Source: Kiritimatiellia bacterium
Lineage (GTDB): Bacteria > Verrucomicrobiota > Kiritimatiellia > UBA8416 > YA12-FULL-48-11
Direction: 5' to 3'
Assembly: GCA_028716365.1 (NCBI GenBank)
Contig: JAQUPZ010000009.1
Coordinates: 1-64,000, forward strand
Length of the DNA: 64,000 nucleotides
Numbering within the stretch: the stretch's first letter is position 1; each line of letters starts with the position of its first letter. Below are positions 1-9,527 of this stretch, piece by piece. Below the pieces are notes generated by a model. That model was not told the origin of the DNA, made no database searches, and saw only the letters and a program-made list of their open reading frames with translations. The translations under genes and the position numbers were made by a program.

Positions 1-3000
1 TATCACGGGCGTATGGTATATCCGGAGCACCATTACGAAAATACCTGACACCATTTGTTGTAGCGCTATCAATCTGTCCAATCATAAATGCCGCATTATT
101 ATCGTAATCGTTATTTGCCGAAGTTCTCTGCGAGAAATAACCCGGCGAACCGCTAGCCATAGGATTTGTTTTAACCTGTGATACAAAGAAATACGTCAGC
201 TCGCCTGACAGGTTGAACCCGGGTGTCCAATTTGTATTTCGCAAATAATCTACTACACCATCAAATGACAAAACAGGTTGACCATTAAGCGCATTCGGTA
301 CATAGGCAGGTCCATATCCAGCCGACGCCCACGCATCGTTCTTCATCCCCGACTGGTCAAGCCAGGTGACAACATTACCAACAGAGTTCGTAACAACCCC
401 GGCATCCGCCTTAAGCCATAACGCCAGCCCGTCACCAGGGTCCCACTTCTCTATTTCGTAACTCAACTCGTTTGTACCCGATTCGTCCGTAAACCTCAGG
501 TCCGCACCAGAACCCGAAACAAACTGGCTGTAGTAGAAATTGGTAATACTCTCGCTCAACACAACCAGCGCCGGAAAGTTCGTCAGCGTCTCGTCCTTGT
601 CATATCCGCTGAACGTGATCTTCGTCTTGTAGGGATATGCAGATGGAGCAAAGGTCGTGTTAAACACCTGCACATCGCTCCAGACATCCATCAACTGGTT
701 TGTCAGCCTGAACCGCATGTAATACCTGGTATCAGGCGTAAGTCCCGTGGGCGTGTAGTTGACGACAGCGACAACATCGGTATAAGAACCTACATAGGCA
801 GAATTTGCCCAGGAAGAAGCATTATTCGTGCAGTCCACAGTTCCCCAGTAAACCCAAGCATCAGATACCGCGCCGGAAGAAGACAGCGCTGCGTTAAACG
901 TGGCGGAATCAGATCCAATGCCGGATGGCTGATTGTTTGTCAGACTTGCACCAAACGAATTCCGGCACCTGAACAGGGACATGCTCCCATCATCTTCAGG
1001 GTACCAGTTATCTGCCTCGGCGGTACTGTTCAGACCGTTTGTATTGTACTGGAAACCGGGATTAAGACTGACGTATCCCGCACCGCCAGAGCCATTGCCC
1101 ATTCGAATTTCAATGCTGTACCAGCCTGGCGGTTTATTTATTAATCCTGATGTGAGAATGGTATTATAACTTCCATTGTTGATATACACAGTCCCGTCAA
1201 TTTGCAGGTAGGTACTGTCATCTATACTTTTAACGAAGCAATAAGTACATCCGTTGAAATATATTTCTCCTGTATAAACATACGTAACGTTATCTATCCA
1301 CGGCGGTTTCTGGTACTTCGCCATTTCCGGTCCAAGGGCCACACCCGTCCCGGGATTAGGAGTGGTTATGTTCCAGCTGGAAGCTAACTGGCCAGACAAC
1401 AGGCCGGGAGCGAACGGGACCGGAATCTGGGTTGTGAAACTGCTTGTAAAAGGACTCCAGCAATCACCAACTGCATTAGTGGCATAGCAACGATAGTAGT
1501 AGCGTATGCCATAATAAAGACCTGTTGCTGTTGTTGAAAATGTTCCAAAGCTGGTCTCACCGTTAGCATAAACATTTGCCCAGTTGTCCTTGTTCGTACC
1601 TCCATCGGAAGTGCCCCAGTAAATGTAAACTTCCGCAGTCGCTCCCGTGGATGTGTAGTTCCCGTTCAAGACCGCCGTGTTCGTCATAATACTGCTCGGT
1701 CCTGTTCCGTTATCCACCGTCGGGAATCCCAGCGGCACAAATGTGAGACGCAGACGGTTAGTCGCCGTATCCATCGTAACCACCGGAGTCGACCAATTGT
1801 CAGCGCCACCGCCAACAGGTCTCTCTATGGTCCAGGTAATGTTTGTATCAGGATCGGCAACACTGTCCGGCCACGTCATGATGGTAAACGTCTGGTTCTC
1901 GGGTTCTGCCAGACTGTTCGGATTATAAATTCTAAGTGTGTTTGTTCCACCTGAAGTGAATGTCACCTGGTTCGAAACTGCGACAAAACCGGGACTTGAA
2001 CCATACCTCCAGTTGTAAATCGAACCGGAATTCATCGTCAGGGTATTGTTAATCGTCAATGTGCCGCCATCGGTCGTTCCTCCTGGAACCAGCCCGCTCC
2101 CCGAAAAGACTGCCACCGGCCCGTTGATAACACCCGTCCCGCCAAGAAAACCGCCGTTTGTTGTTATGACACTGCTCTCCTGGGGAAGCGAACCGTTGAC
2201 CACAAGATCACCATTGCTGATGATCGTCGTGCCCCAGTAACTGTTCTCACCCAGCAACACAACTTTTCCACTGCCGGTACCGGCCTTTCTGAAACCACCT
2301 GGCCCGACAATCTTTCCGGCAACAGTCATGATAAAGTTGCTGGGATCCAGGGTACAGTTGCAGTTATTTCCAACCAGGATGTTACGCGTACTACCGATAA
2401 CAACGTCAGCACCAGCCTGTACAACTTGAACACCTCCAAAAGTATGAAAAATGTTATTTGTCGGAGCAAGAGGAGCCATACCAAGGCCTTCATCAAAACT
2501 GATGATTATCCTGCTGTTGTCCGTCTCAAAAATGAAACCACCCTTGTGAGTGTTTGTAGCTGCGAGAATCAAAGTACCCGGCTGAAATTTATCCACTACT
2601 CCATTACCCGAAATAGTACCCTGCATGATGGCAGTACCGCGTACACCAATATATCTTGAGCCTGTTGTATTAAGGTCGATGGGATTCATCCATGTAACAG
2701 GATGAGTACTGTTGACATTACCGAGGAGGAGATAGTCTCTCATGTTGAAGTAAGTCGATCCCCAGACCAGATTGGTGGCATTGCCTCCGATATTGACAGT
2801 CAACGGCCCACCCACGGCCGCAAAACCGCCGCGGCGGTAATTACTGTCATACACGGAACTACCCCAGGCCACCTGGTTGGGTCCATATCCAAGCGCGCGT
2901 GTAAATGTTCCTGTTGTTTCCAGAATACCCTGGTCAGCATTGTAGGCTGCCAGCCGCAGGTTCGAATTGGTAGGCAGGCCAACACCGTCAACCGCGCGCA

Positions 3001-4585
3001 AGCCCATGGCATTAATCTCAACAGTTCCGGCCAGGGTATTGGTCGCATTAAGTACAACAGCATAGCCGCCGTAATTAGGCGGCTGGAGAAGAGTACCGCT
3101 CCCCGTGATTTCACCATTGATCGTTAAAAAGGTGCCGCCATCCACAACCAGGTATGCATTCGGGTTGATATGAATTATACGATTCACATCAGTCGTTGCT
3201 GGATATCGCGGTCTCATCCAGTTAAATCCGCTTACCGCAACTATGTTTGTCTGCGGCGAGGCAGGAACACGGCCCAGCGACCCGTCAGCCTGGAAATATA
3301 TGCCGCCTCCATACAGGTGCGTGCCGCCTGAATAAGTGTTGTTGGCCCTCATAAATGTCGTCATGCTTCCGTTAACTGTTCCTATTACGCTGGAAAAAGA
3401 TACAACCCTTACAGCAACAGATGTCGAGCCCCGGTCGGTAACTACGGCATCAATATTCGTGTTGTAGGTTGCAGTGCTTCTTCGATCAAATTTGCGGTTG
3501 TCTATGATTACCAGCTCATTACTCCCGGAAGTCAGCCAGCCGCCGCTGTATATCCTTGAAGCCATCGCCGAATTGGTCGTGAACATGATGGCGCCGCCTG
3601 CTTCAATTGTATTTGTCCCGCTCAGCGTAAGAGCAAAACCCGGATTATTATTAAACCGCAGACTATGGACAGTCGCATTCGTCATCGTGCAGTTGGTGGT
3701 AACGATCGAATTGAAACCGGGATAGAACATGTTGGTGAAATAAGCCGTATAAGGGACAATAGTGTTAGTACCATTGTTTGCCGCCCAGTCGTTGGTGCGT
3801 ATGGTTGCATAACCACCGAGTATCCCCTCATCGTTCGGCGAGGTTGTTATGATGCTCCCGTTGGTGGGCGGATTGAAATTAATGAAACCATCTCCCTGCC
3901 TGCTGATTGTTCCCACATTAAGAAAAACCTTACCCGCGGATCCGTTGGTAAGATTGATGAAATTATGACCGTTCACCACCGTCAAACTGCTGAACGTCTG
4001 GGTATTTACGGTACTTGGCTTGCCTGCAAGGAAAAGTGTGGATCCACCCCCCATAGCCAGCGCCACAGTGTTGGTAACAATATTGGTTACAGGTGAATAA
4101 CCGCCATTAAAATCAAGTGTCGTCTGGCCGCCATTTAGAAATAATGTCCCGGTAAAATAATTGGTGGCGGCAAGAACCAGCGTGCCCAATCCCCTTTTCT
4201 CAAATCCCTTTGTGCCGGCAATCCACGTATTAATCGTCGTTGTCCGGTTTAATATGTTTATGACCGGCAACCCGCTGGTGACATCCAGTGTCAGTATCTG
4301 ACCGGAACCGCTGCGCGTAAGCACCCAGTCACTCCCGGGAATCGGATCGGCAAAAATGATACTGCCTATCGTACGGTTGGCAGCCATTGTTATGGTCCTG
4401 GTACCGGTGATATCAAACTGCGAGAAATCTGCGATGCCATCAATGCCGCCTGCAACCGTCATATTCGTCCAACGGGCAGTGTCGGTCCAACTAGCATTCC
4501 CATTGTAAGTCCATATGCCATCCGCGGCCCGGCTGGACAACGGTACGAATGCAACCATTATTATCAGAAGGGCTCGTTTCATCAT
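1..4585 (-). CDS. Giant secreted beta-strand-repeat surface protein (C-terminus beyond window)
   Basis: An open frame runs without a stop from ATG 4585 (an ATG at 4582 is also possible; purine-rich GGAGCAGGAAAG precedes both) to the window edge, about 1528 codons. The frame read at the start and at the left edge agrees. The N-terminus MMKRALLIIMVAFVPLSSRA is a Sec signal peptide. The body is rich in Thr, Asn and Gly and contains autotransporter-associated beta-strand repeats (clearest near residues 110-160 and 760-830). Next come two fibronectin-III-like modules (about 950-1030 and 1218-1298, with YWGTSDGG and YWGTVDC) around a PA14-like segment (about 1090-1145). A DUF2341-like stretch (about 1320-1385) and a LamG-like domain (LWLKADAGV, FDGVVDYL) follow. 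The role is probably adhesion or glycan binding at the cell surface; the anchor is not visible. The architecture is typical of PVC surface proteins. The exact function is unknown. Confidence 0.85.
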   Translation of the reverse strand, partial: MMKRALLIIMVAFVPLSSRAADGIWTYNGNASWTDTARWTNMTVAGGIDGIADFSQFDITGTRTITMAANRTIGSIIFADPIPGSDWVLTRSGSGQILTLDVTSGLPVINILNRTTTINTWIAGTKGFEKRGLGTLVLAATNYFTGTLFLNGGQTTLDFNGGYSPVTNIVTNTVALAMGGGSTLFLAGKPSTVNTQTFSSLTVVNGHNFINLTNGSAGKVFLNVGTISRQGDGFINFNPPTNGSIITTSPNDEGILGGYATIRTNDWAANNGTNTIVPYTAYFTNMFYPGFNSIVTTNCTMTNATVHSLRFNNNPGFALTLSGTNTIEAGGAIMFTTNSAMASRIYSGGWLTSGSNELVIIDNRKFDRRSTATYNTNIDAVVTDRGSTSVAVRVVSFSSVIGTVNGSMTTFMRANNTYSGGTHLYGGGIYFQADGSLGRVPASPQTNIVAVSGFNWMRPRYPATTDVNRIIHINPNAYLVVDGGTFLTINGEITGSGTLLQPPNYGGYAVVLNATNTLAGTVEINAMGLRAVDGVGLPTNSNLRLAAYNADQGILETTGTFTRALGYGPNQVAWGSSVYDSNYRRGGFAAVGGPLTVNIGGNATNLVWGSTYFNMRDYLLLGNVNSTHPVTWMNPIDLNTTGSRYIGVRGTAIMQGTISGNGVVDKFQPGTLILAATNTHKGGFIFETDNSRIIISFDEGLGMAPLAPTNNIFHTFGGVQVVQAGADVVIGSTRNILVGNNCNCTLDPSNFIMTVAGKIVGPGGFRKAGTGSGKVVLLGENSYWGTTIISNGDLVVNGSLPQESSVITTNGGFLGGTGVINGPVAVFSGSGLVPGGTTDGGTLTINNTLTMNSGSIYNWRYGSSPGFVAVSNQVTFTSGGTNTLRIYNPNSLAEPENQTFTIMTWPDSVADPDTNITWTIERPVGGGADNWSTPVVTMDTATNRLRLTFVPLGFPTVDNGTGPSSIMTNTAVLNGNYTSTGATAEVYIYWGTSDGGTNKDNWANVYANGETSFGTFSTTATGLYYGIRYYYRCYATNAVGDCWSPFTSSFTTQIPVPFAPGLLSGQLASSWNITTPNPGTGVALGPEMAKYQKPPWIDNVTYVYTGEIYFNGCTYCFVKSIDDSTYLQIDGTVYINNGSYNTILTSGLINKPPGWYSIEIRMGNGSGGAGYVSLNPGFQYNTNGLNSTAEADNWYPEDDGSMSLFRCRNSFGASLTNNQPSGIGSDSATFNAALSSSGAVSDAWVYWGTVDCTNNASSWANSAYVGSYTDVVAVVNYTPTGLTPDTRYYMRFRLTNQLMDVWSDVQVFNTTFAPSAYPYKTKITFSGYDKDETLTNFPALVVLSESITNFYYSQFVSGSGADLRFTDESGTNELSYEIEKWDPGDGLALWLKADAGVVTNSVGNVVTWLDQSGMKNDAWASAGYGPAYVPNALNGQPVLSFDGVVDYLRNTNWTPGFNLSGELTYFFVSQVKTNPMASGSPGYFSQRTSANNDYDNNAAFMIGQIDSATTNGVRYFRNGAPDIPYARD

Positions 4586-4724
4586 CTTTCCTGCTCCAAC
4601 CGGTTCAGCAAAAAACCACAGTTTCCTTACTTAAACCCAAATCACCATTGTTAATTATGTTATAATAAAATATTTATTCATCAAAGGAGAAAATCCGATA
4701 ATTTCCTTTAAAAATCCATTGTAG

Positions 4725-4766
4725 CCGGAATGCCCCGCAGCAAATCGCGGGAAACTTCATTTCCGG
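4725..4766. other. Imperfect inverted repeat in intergenic spacer
   Basis: In the 295-bp spacer between two minus-strand genes, CCGGAATG / CATTTCCGG form the outer arms and CCCGC / GCGGG the inner arms of a hairpin. There is no clear T-run, so it is only a possible weak terminator for the gene ending at 4881 or a REP-like palindrome. I see nothing else in the spacer. Confidence 0.35.
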
Positions 4767-4880
4767 TGCTAAACGTACTCGAAAACAGGAAATGCGATGC
4801 CTCATTATCCATTACAACTCCACAGGACTGACGGAAAGAAACAATAGAGAATCAGATACATGTTATTCATAAAGTATTTA

Positions 4881-7031
4881 TTATTTCACCATTACTTCCG
4901 CTGTCACAACCGGTCTGCCAGGCGGACTCATCCAACCTGCGCCTCTGATTCCAATATCTATTTCCGCAATGTAGCGTCCCGGTATGATCGGGGCAATGCC
5001 CGCAACAAACATTTCAGTAATTTCGCCGGCCGAAAGATTTGACGGAAGGTATCCGGCAATACCGAGAATCTCACCGCGCGGGCCTCTGGCGATTTCTCCA
5101 ACTTCAGGATCAATCCGCCGCCACCGGCGTATCCCCGCAAAAACATCCCCCTTTTCTTCCTTTCCATATATGTAACTCGATGCCGCCCAGGTATTCTGTC
5201 CCGAATTCCTGACAAGTATCGGCATAACAAAACGGCTTCCTTTTCTTAATTCCATCCGGGCAGGTACTCGAAAATTCGCAGCATTAGCCTTCTGTCCTGA
5301 ATGTGTTTCCATATATAAAGGGTCCGGCTCAAGCCGCTTTGCCAATTCCGTGGGGCCAGAAGGCAAAGACATCGGTGATTCAACCTCAAAAACACTGATA
5401 CCTGACGGCGATGAATACGATTTATGGTAACCGGCCTTTTCGTATCGTTCTGTCGTTTCCGGATCCTTCGTTACAACATAACGAACACCCAACGCCCGCA
5501 TCAGCCTCTTCGCTTCTCCATGCGCAGGATTTGCCGTATTGACGGCTATTGATTCATGCCACGGCATGTCCGCAGCCAGCGTTCCGTTGGGAGTACGCCT
5601 GCCATGCACCAGCGATGTAAACATGGTTTCAGCCTCGACAATGTGCTGTTCTCTCACTGCAACAAGCCCCATCGGCGCTTCAAAAACCGCAAAATCACCG
5701 GCCTGTTCTGCAAGCCAGCGGTAAGCCGGATCGCCGGCGCGTTCCGGCAGGATCCTGACACTGTGCATTCCTGCGCGCGCCTCAAAGAACGAAAGCATCA
5801 TCAGAACCACCGCAAAGATTTTTCCATTACGCGATGACGCCAATTTTGCAATCATCAGCGCGCCCGCAAATGCAAGTGCAAGATGAGTCAACACCCCGAA
5901 CCGTGCCGGTGCCCGTATTGCCTTGAACGGTAACAGCCAGTCATAAAGCAGTTCATAGGGTGTTCTTATTTCAGAATGAGGTAATCCCAGCTGCCAGAAA
6001 AGAAAACGCATGGTGCCGAACGACAGCAGGAACGCAAAAATTCCGATAACAATTATCTCCGGCGACTTCCGGTACAGCAAACAGAACCCCGCAAGCCCTG
6101 ACAGCAAAAGGATGAACCCCGGAAATAACTGGGGATCAACAAAAATATGTTCAAATTCGCCGCCAAACGGCGGCAGAATCCGGCCAGTCGGACCAGTGAT
6201 CCAGGCGAAAAGATCTGCACTGCAGGAGTCAACATGCATAATATGCCGCTTTACGCCGAATGCCTGGTGAAATGACACATACTTCAATGCCACCGGGGCA
6301 AGGATCAATGCAGCCAAGGCGCCTGCAAGCAATAGCGGCAGTATCCCCTGTTTCAATGGAATCTTCCGGCGCCATATTCCCCAGAGAAAAACCAATGGCA
6401 GGGTCATTCCAAGCGGAACCGCAATATATGAGTATTCTATTACAGCCGCAGCAAGAGCCAGCGCGAATCCGATCATGATCATTCTGGCAGGTGCTTCCAG
6501 GAAACGAACCATCATTGCAAATGCCAGCGCAAGGAACGGCACAAATATTCCTTCCACATGACAGACATGATTTGCCCTGAACATTCCGAAGGAAAAAAGA
6601 ACCGTCACCGCAGCACCGCCCCATCGCGAGCCGGTAAAAATTCTGCCGGCGTAATAACAACCGACAGCAGTAAACACAAGCGCCAGCCAGAGCGTTATTC
6701 CCCATGCAAGGACCGGCGGCAAAAAAAGGAAAAGAGGGATGGACCAGATTCCTTCCGTTAACCGCGGATCATTGGCCACCAGCGGATTTTTCACAGGCAT
6801 AAGAACCGGCGCATCATAAAATTTATCCGGATGCTTTGCCCCCCAGGCAAGCATGTAAGTCCACATACTTGCATCCACCTTGGCAAAAAATTCCGCCTTG
6901 CCCTGGTAAACAGTCGGAATGCTTGTACTGTTGGGATGCCAGGGAAAGGTGAAGGCAACGGTCATAACCGTGCACACTCCGGTAACAGCAGCAAATTCAA
7001 GTAACCGAGAATTATTCAGTCGAATGTTCAT
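4881..7031 (-). CDS. Polytopic membrane protein, GT-C glycosyltransferase-like
   Basis: 716 residues. ATG 7031 is preceded by AGGGAA at good spacing. An N-terminal membrane helix (about 13-32) is followed by a first outer loop containing an acidic motif (KVDASMWTYMLAW). About ten further hydrophobic helices extend to roughly residue 410, and a soluble C-terminal half of about 300 residues follows (with RALGVRYVVTKDPETTERY). This layout matches GT-C integral-membrane glycosyltransferases, which transfer sugars from polyprenyl-phosphate donors on the outer face of the inner membrane. Substrate and acceptor cannot be read from the sequence. It is transcribed away from the panE-like gene and the spacing gives no clear partner. 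A YfhO-like membrane protein is an alternative reading. Confidence 0.65.
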   Translation of the reverse strand: MNIRLNNSRLLEFAAVTGVCTVMTVAFTFPWHPNSTSIPTVYQGKAEFFAKVDASMWTYMLAWGAKHPDKFYDAPVLMPVKNPLVANDPRLTEGIWSIPLFLFLPPVLAWGITLWLALVFTAVGCYYAGRIFTGSRWGGAAVTVLFSFGMFRANHVCHVEGIFVPFLALAFAMMVRFLEAPARMIMIGFALALAAAVIEYSYIAVPLGMTLPLVFLWGIWRRKIPLKQGILPLLLAGALAALILAPVALKYVSFHQAFGVKRHIMHVDSCSADLFAWITGPTGRILPPFGGEFEHIFVDPQLFPGFILLLSGLAGFCLLYRKSPEIIVIGIFAFLLSFGTMRFLFWQLGLPHSEIRTPYELLYDWLLPFKAIRAPARFGVLTHLALAFAGALMIAKLASSRNGKIFAVVLMMLSFFEARAGMHSVRILPERAGDPAYRWLAEQAGDFAVFEAPMGLVAVREQHIVEAETMFTSLVHGRRTPNGTLAADMPWHESIAVNTANPAHGEAKRLMRALGVRYVVTKDPETTERYEKAGYHKSYSSPSGISVFEVESPMSLPSGPTELAKRLEPDPLYMETHSGQKANAANFRVPARMELRKGSRFVMPILVRNSGQNTWAASSYIYGKEEKGDVFAGIRRWRRIDPEVGEIARGPRGEILGIAGYLPSNLSAGEITEMFVAGIAPIIPGRYIAEIDIGIRGAGWMSPPGRPVVTAEVMVK

Positions 7032-7166
7032 TTTTTCCCTGGTTGAAATTCATAGTATTCGCCCATGGACACAAAGTCAAACCTCCACCCCCTGCCAGTT
7101 TTTTCTTTCACTCTGCTTCCCAAAACTGTTGCCAACACTCCCCGCTTCCACTTTAATAGCCAACTT

Positions 7167-8117
7167 ATGTCGAAATTCTCTTATGCAATCATAGGAACCG
7201 GCGCGGTTGGCGGGCTCTACGGAGCCCGGCTCCAGCGGGCCGGTTATGATGTTCACTTCCTGCTCCACAGTGACTTCAAGCATGTAAAACGTCATGGACT
7301 CAGAATCGACTCTGTAAACGGCAATTTTAAACTTCCCATGGTAAAAGCCTACCGCCGCGCTTCCGATATGCCGCAATGCGATGTCGTCGTGGTCACTCTA
7401 AAGGCAACTGCAAACCATCTTCTGCCTGGAATTCTTCCACATGCTGCAAAAACCGGGGGAGTGGTAATCATCATCCAGAACGGACTAGGAGCAGAAAAAC
7501 AGGTTGCACAGATTGTCCCGAAATCAATTGTTCTCGGTGGAATGAGTTTTCTATGTTCAAACAAAATCGGACCTGGCCACATTCATCATATTGACTATGG
7601 CCAATTGGCCCTTGCTCTTTATACTCGTAATGGAAAACCCGGCGGAATAATCCCTGTTATGGAGGAGATTGCCGCTGATTTTACCAGATCAGGTACACCG
7701 GTAAAACTGATCAGCGACCTGGTTCTCGCACGTTGGAAAAAACTTGTCTGGAATATCCCGTTCAATGGCCTGTCTGTTCTCCTTAACGCATCAACACTCG
7801 ATCTTGTTCGCAATCCAAACATACGCGCGCTGGCTCAATTACTCATGGAAGAAACCGCTAAAGGTGCTGCCGCATTTGGACGGAAAATACCAAAAACTTT
7901 CTTAACAAAGATGATGAAAGACACGGAAAAAATGGCCCCCTACAACACAAGTATGAAATTGGATTTCCTTCGCGACAAACCGATGGAAATAGAAGCCATT
8001 TACGGGGAACCACTCCGTACAGCTGTAAAACACGGCGCCCGCCTTCCTCACATTGAAACACTCTACCATGCCCTCTCCTTCCTGAATTCCGTAAAACAGC
8101 GATATATTATAAAATGA
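7167..8117 (+). CDS. 2-dehydropantoate 2-reductase family (PanE/ApbA-like)
   Basis: 316 residues from ATG 7167. The frame is open for 34 codons upstream, but only from 7167 does the protein begin directly with the Rossmann motif (IIGTGAVGGLYGARL), as this family does. The NADPH-binding N-terminal domain and the helical C-terminal domain are both present. LARWKKLVWNIPFNGLSVLL matches the family's conserved Lys/Asn catalytic segment, and an E-rich helix follows (LLMEETAKGAA). The known family reaction is NADPH reduction of ketopantoate to pantoate in coenzyme A synthesis, but many paralogues act on other 2-keto acids. Its stop overlaps the start of the next gene by 4 bp (ATGA), so the reductase and the transporter are translationally coupled. 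No strong ribosome-binding site is visible at 7167. Confidence 0.8.
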   Translation: MSKFSYAIIGTGAVGGLYGARLQRAGYDVHFLLHSDFKHVKRHGLRIDSVNGNFKLPMVKAYRRASDMPQCDVVVVTLKATANHLLPGILPHAAKTGGVVIIIQNGLGAEKQVAQIVPKSIVLGGMSFLCSNKIGPGHIHHIDYGQLALALYTRNGKPGGIIPVMEEIAADFTRSGTPVKLISDLVLARWKKLVWNIPFNGLSVLLNASTLDLVRNPNIRALAQLLMEETAKGAAAFGRKIPKTFLTKMMKDTEKMAPYNTSMKLDFLRDKPMEIEAIYGEPLRTAVKHGARLPHIETLYHALSFLNSVKQRYIIK

Positions 8118-9274
8118 CAACCAAGCAGATAATCCTCCTCGTGACATTCATGGAAAGCATCGCCACCATTCTGGTCGAACGGGGAATATATTTCTATACC
8201 GAAAAATTCTATCATTTCGAAAAAATACACAACCTTCTGCTGGCGTTTCTGTTCGGGCTCTTTTATGCCGGCGCGGCGGTAACAACGGAGCGGATCTCAT
8301 CACGTTTCGGCGAAAAACGTACTCTGCTCGCCATCATGCTTCTCCACATTCCCATGCTGGTTCTGTTTCAGGCAGGAAACTCATCAATGCTCATACTTGG
8401 AACAATTTTCTCCGCCATACTCTACGGATTCAAATGGCCGATTATCGAAAGTTTTATGATGTCCGGCGATACCCCGAACATTGCGATTAAATCCATCGGC
8501 AGGTTCAATGTTTCATGGTCCTGTTCCGTACCGATTGCGCTTCTGATTGCCGGACGTCTGATAGATATAAACCACTGGGCCCTTTTCGCAGTCTCCGGAA
8601 TAATAACGCTCATTTCCATCGTGTTCGTTACACTGCTCCCGCCAAAACCGACTCATCTGTCCGAGGACCATCCGGAACGGCCTGTTGAAGAAACTCTTTC
8701 CAGCTACCGTTCTTTGCTTACAGCTTCCCGGTGGCTGATGTTCTGCAGTTACTGTTTCCTGTGGACTCTCGCGGCCATTCTTCCAATTATTTTCAACCGC
8801 ATGCAAGTGTCCGTCACATATGCCTCCCCTCTTTCCTCGATAATCGACGTAATGCGCGCTACAATGTTTGTACTCTGCCAGTTCTGGACTGCGTGGCATG
8901 GACGGAAAATGCCTCTCGTGCTGATCATGGCCGGACTGCCTCTTGGTTTTGTTCTGGCCATGTTTGGCGCCAATATTCCGGTAATAATTCTGGGAGAGAT
9001 TGTATTCGGGCTTTCCGCCGGAATGTGTTACTACGCCGCACTGTATTATGCAATGGTCATAAAGAACGCCTCCGTGGAGGCCGGTGGCGCACATGAAGGT
9101 GTAATCGGAATGGGATTTGCCGTGGGTCCCATGCTGACCGCAATCGGCTTCTGGCTTGGAACAGCATGGAAAAGTGAAATCCTCGGTATCATGGTTGGCG
9201 TCAGTCCGCTTATTATTCTCTGCACCTTTAAAACCACCAAAAACCTTATTAATAAAGTGAAAGAAAACAAATAA
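8114..9274 (+). CDS. MFS transporter
   Basis: 386 residues with about 12 hydrophobic helices spread evenly, the size and layout of a Major Facilitator Superfamily permease. The loop after helix 2 (SRFGEKRTLLAIM) resembles the MFS motif A region, and a longer polar loop splits the protein in the middle (PPKPTHLSEDHPERPVEE). It starts inside the stop of the reductase gene (ATGA overlap), which suggests one mRNA and related roles, perhaps import or export of the reductase's substrate or product. The substrate cannot be predicted. Confidence 0.8.
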   Translation: MTTKQIILLVTFMESIATILVERGIYFYTEKFYHFEKIHNLLLAFLFGLFYAGAAVTTERISSRFGEKRTLLAIMLLHIPMLVLFQAGNSSMLILGTIFSAILYGFKWPIIESFMMSGDTPNIAIKSIGRFNVSWSCSVPIALLIAGRLIDINHWALFAVSGIITLISIVFVTLLPPKPTHLSEDHPERPVEETLSSYRSLLTASRWLMFCSYCFLWTLAAILPIIFNRMQVSVTYASPLSSIIDVMRATMFVLCQFWTAWHGRKMPLVLIMAGLPLGFVLAMFGANIPVIILGEIVFGLSAGMCYYAALYYAMVIKNASVEAGGAHEGVIGMGFAVGPMLTAIGFWLGTAWKSEILGIMVGVSPLIILCTFKTTKNLINKVKENK

Positions 9275-9337
9275 AGTTCTTTCTTTAGGACCTTTTGCCC
9301 AAATGACAATTCCCTGGAGAAACGATCGAATTCGCGT

Positions 9338-9366
9338 CGTCATTCCGAGCGAAGTCGAGGAATCTC
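9338..9366. repeat. REP-like intergenic repeat (CGTCATTCCGAGCGAAGTCG type)
   Basis: The 253-bp spacer between the MFS gene and the ABC cluster holds a CGTCATTCCGAGCGAAGTCG-type sequence. Closely similar strings recur between genes in many unrelated bacterial genomes. Only one copy is seen here, so the repeat status rests on general knowledge. No other feature is clear in the spacer. Confidence 0.45.
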
Positions 9367-9527
9367 AGGTTTGGGCAACACGGCCTTTACACAATACATT
9401 GTAACCTTTCCCTTGTTTCCTGCGTATAAGTAAGTTAATAACAAATAGCTGACTTTACCAACCGTGGACTACTGCATGGGTCTGGATATGAAAAGATTTT
9501 GCGTGATTTAACGAAAGGATCCGGTTC

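Noticed and set aside
2702..4096. Plus-strand open frames of about 140 codons (2702-3127 and 3665-4096)
   Set aside because: They lie opposite the continuous minus-strand surface-protein frame, which has a signal peptide and recognisable repeats; the plus-strand translations have no protein-like pattern.
8513..9343. 276-codon minus-strand frame
   Set aside because: It is antisense to the MFS transporter and has the polar, His/Gln-rich composition of a shadow frame.
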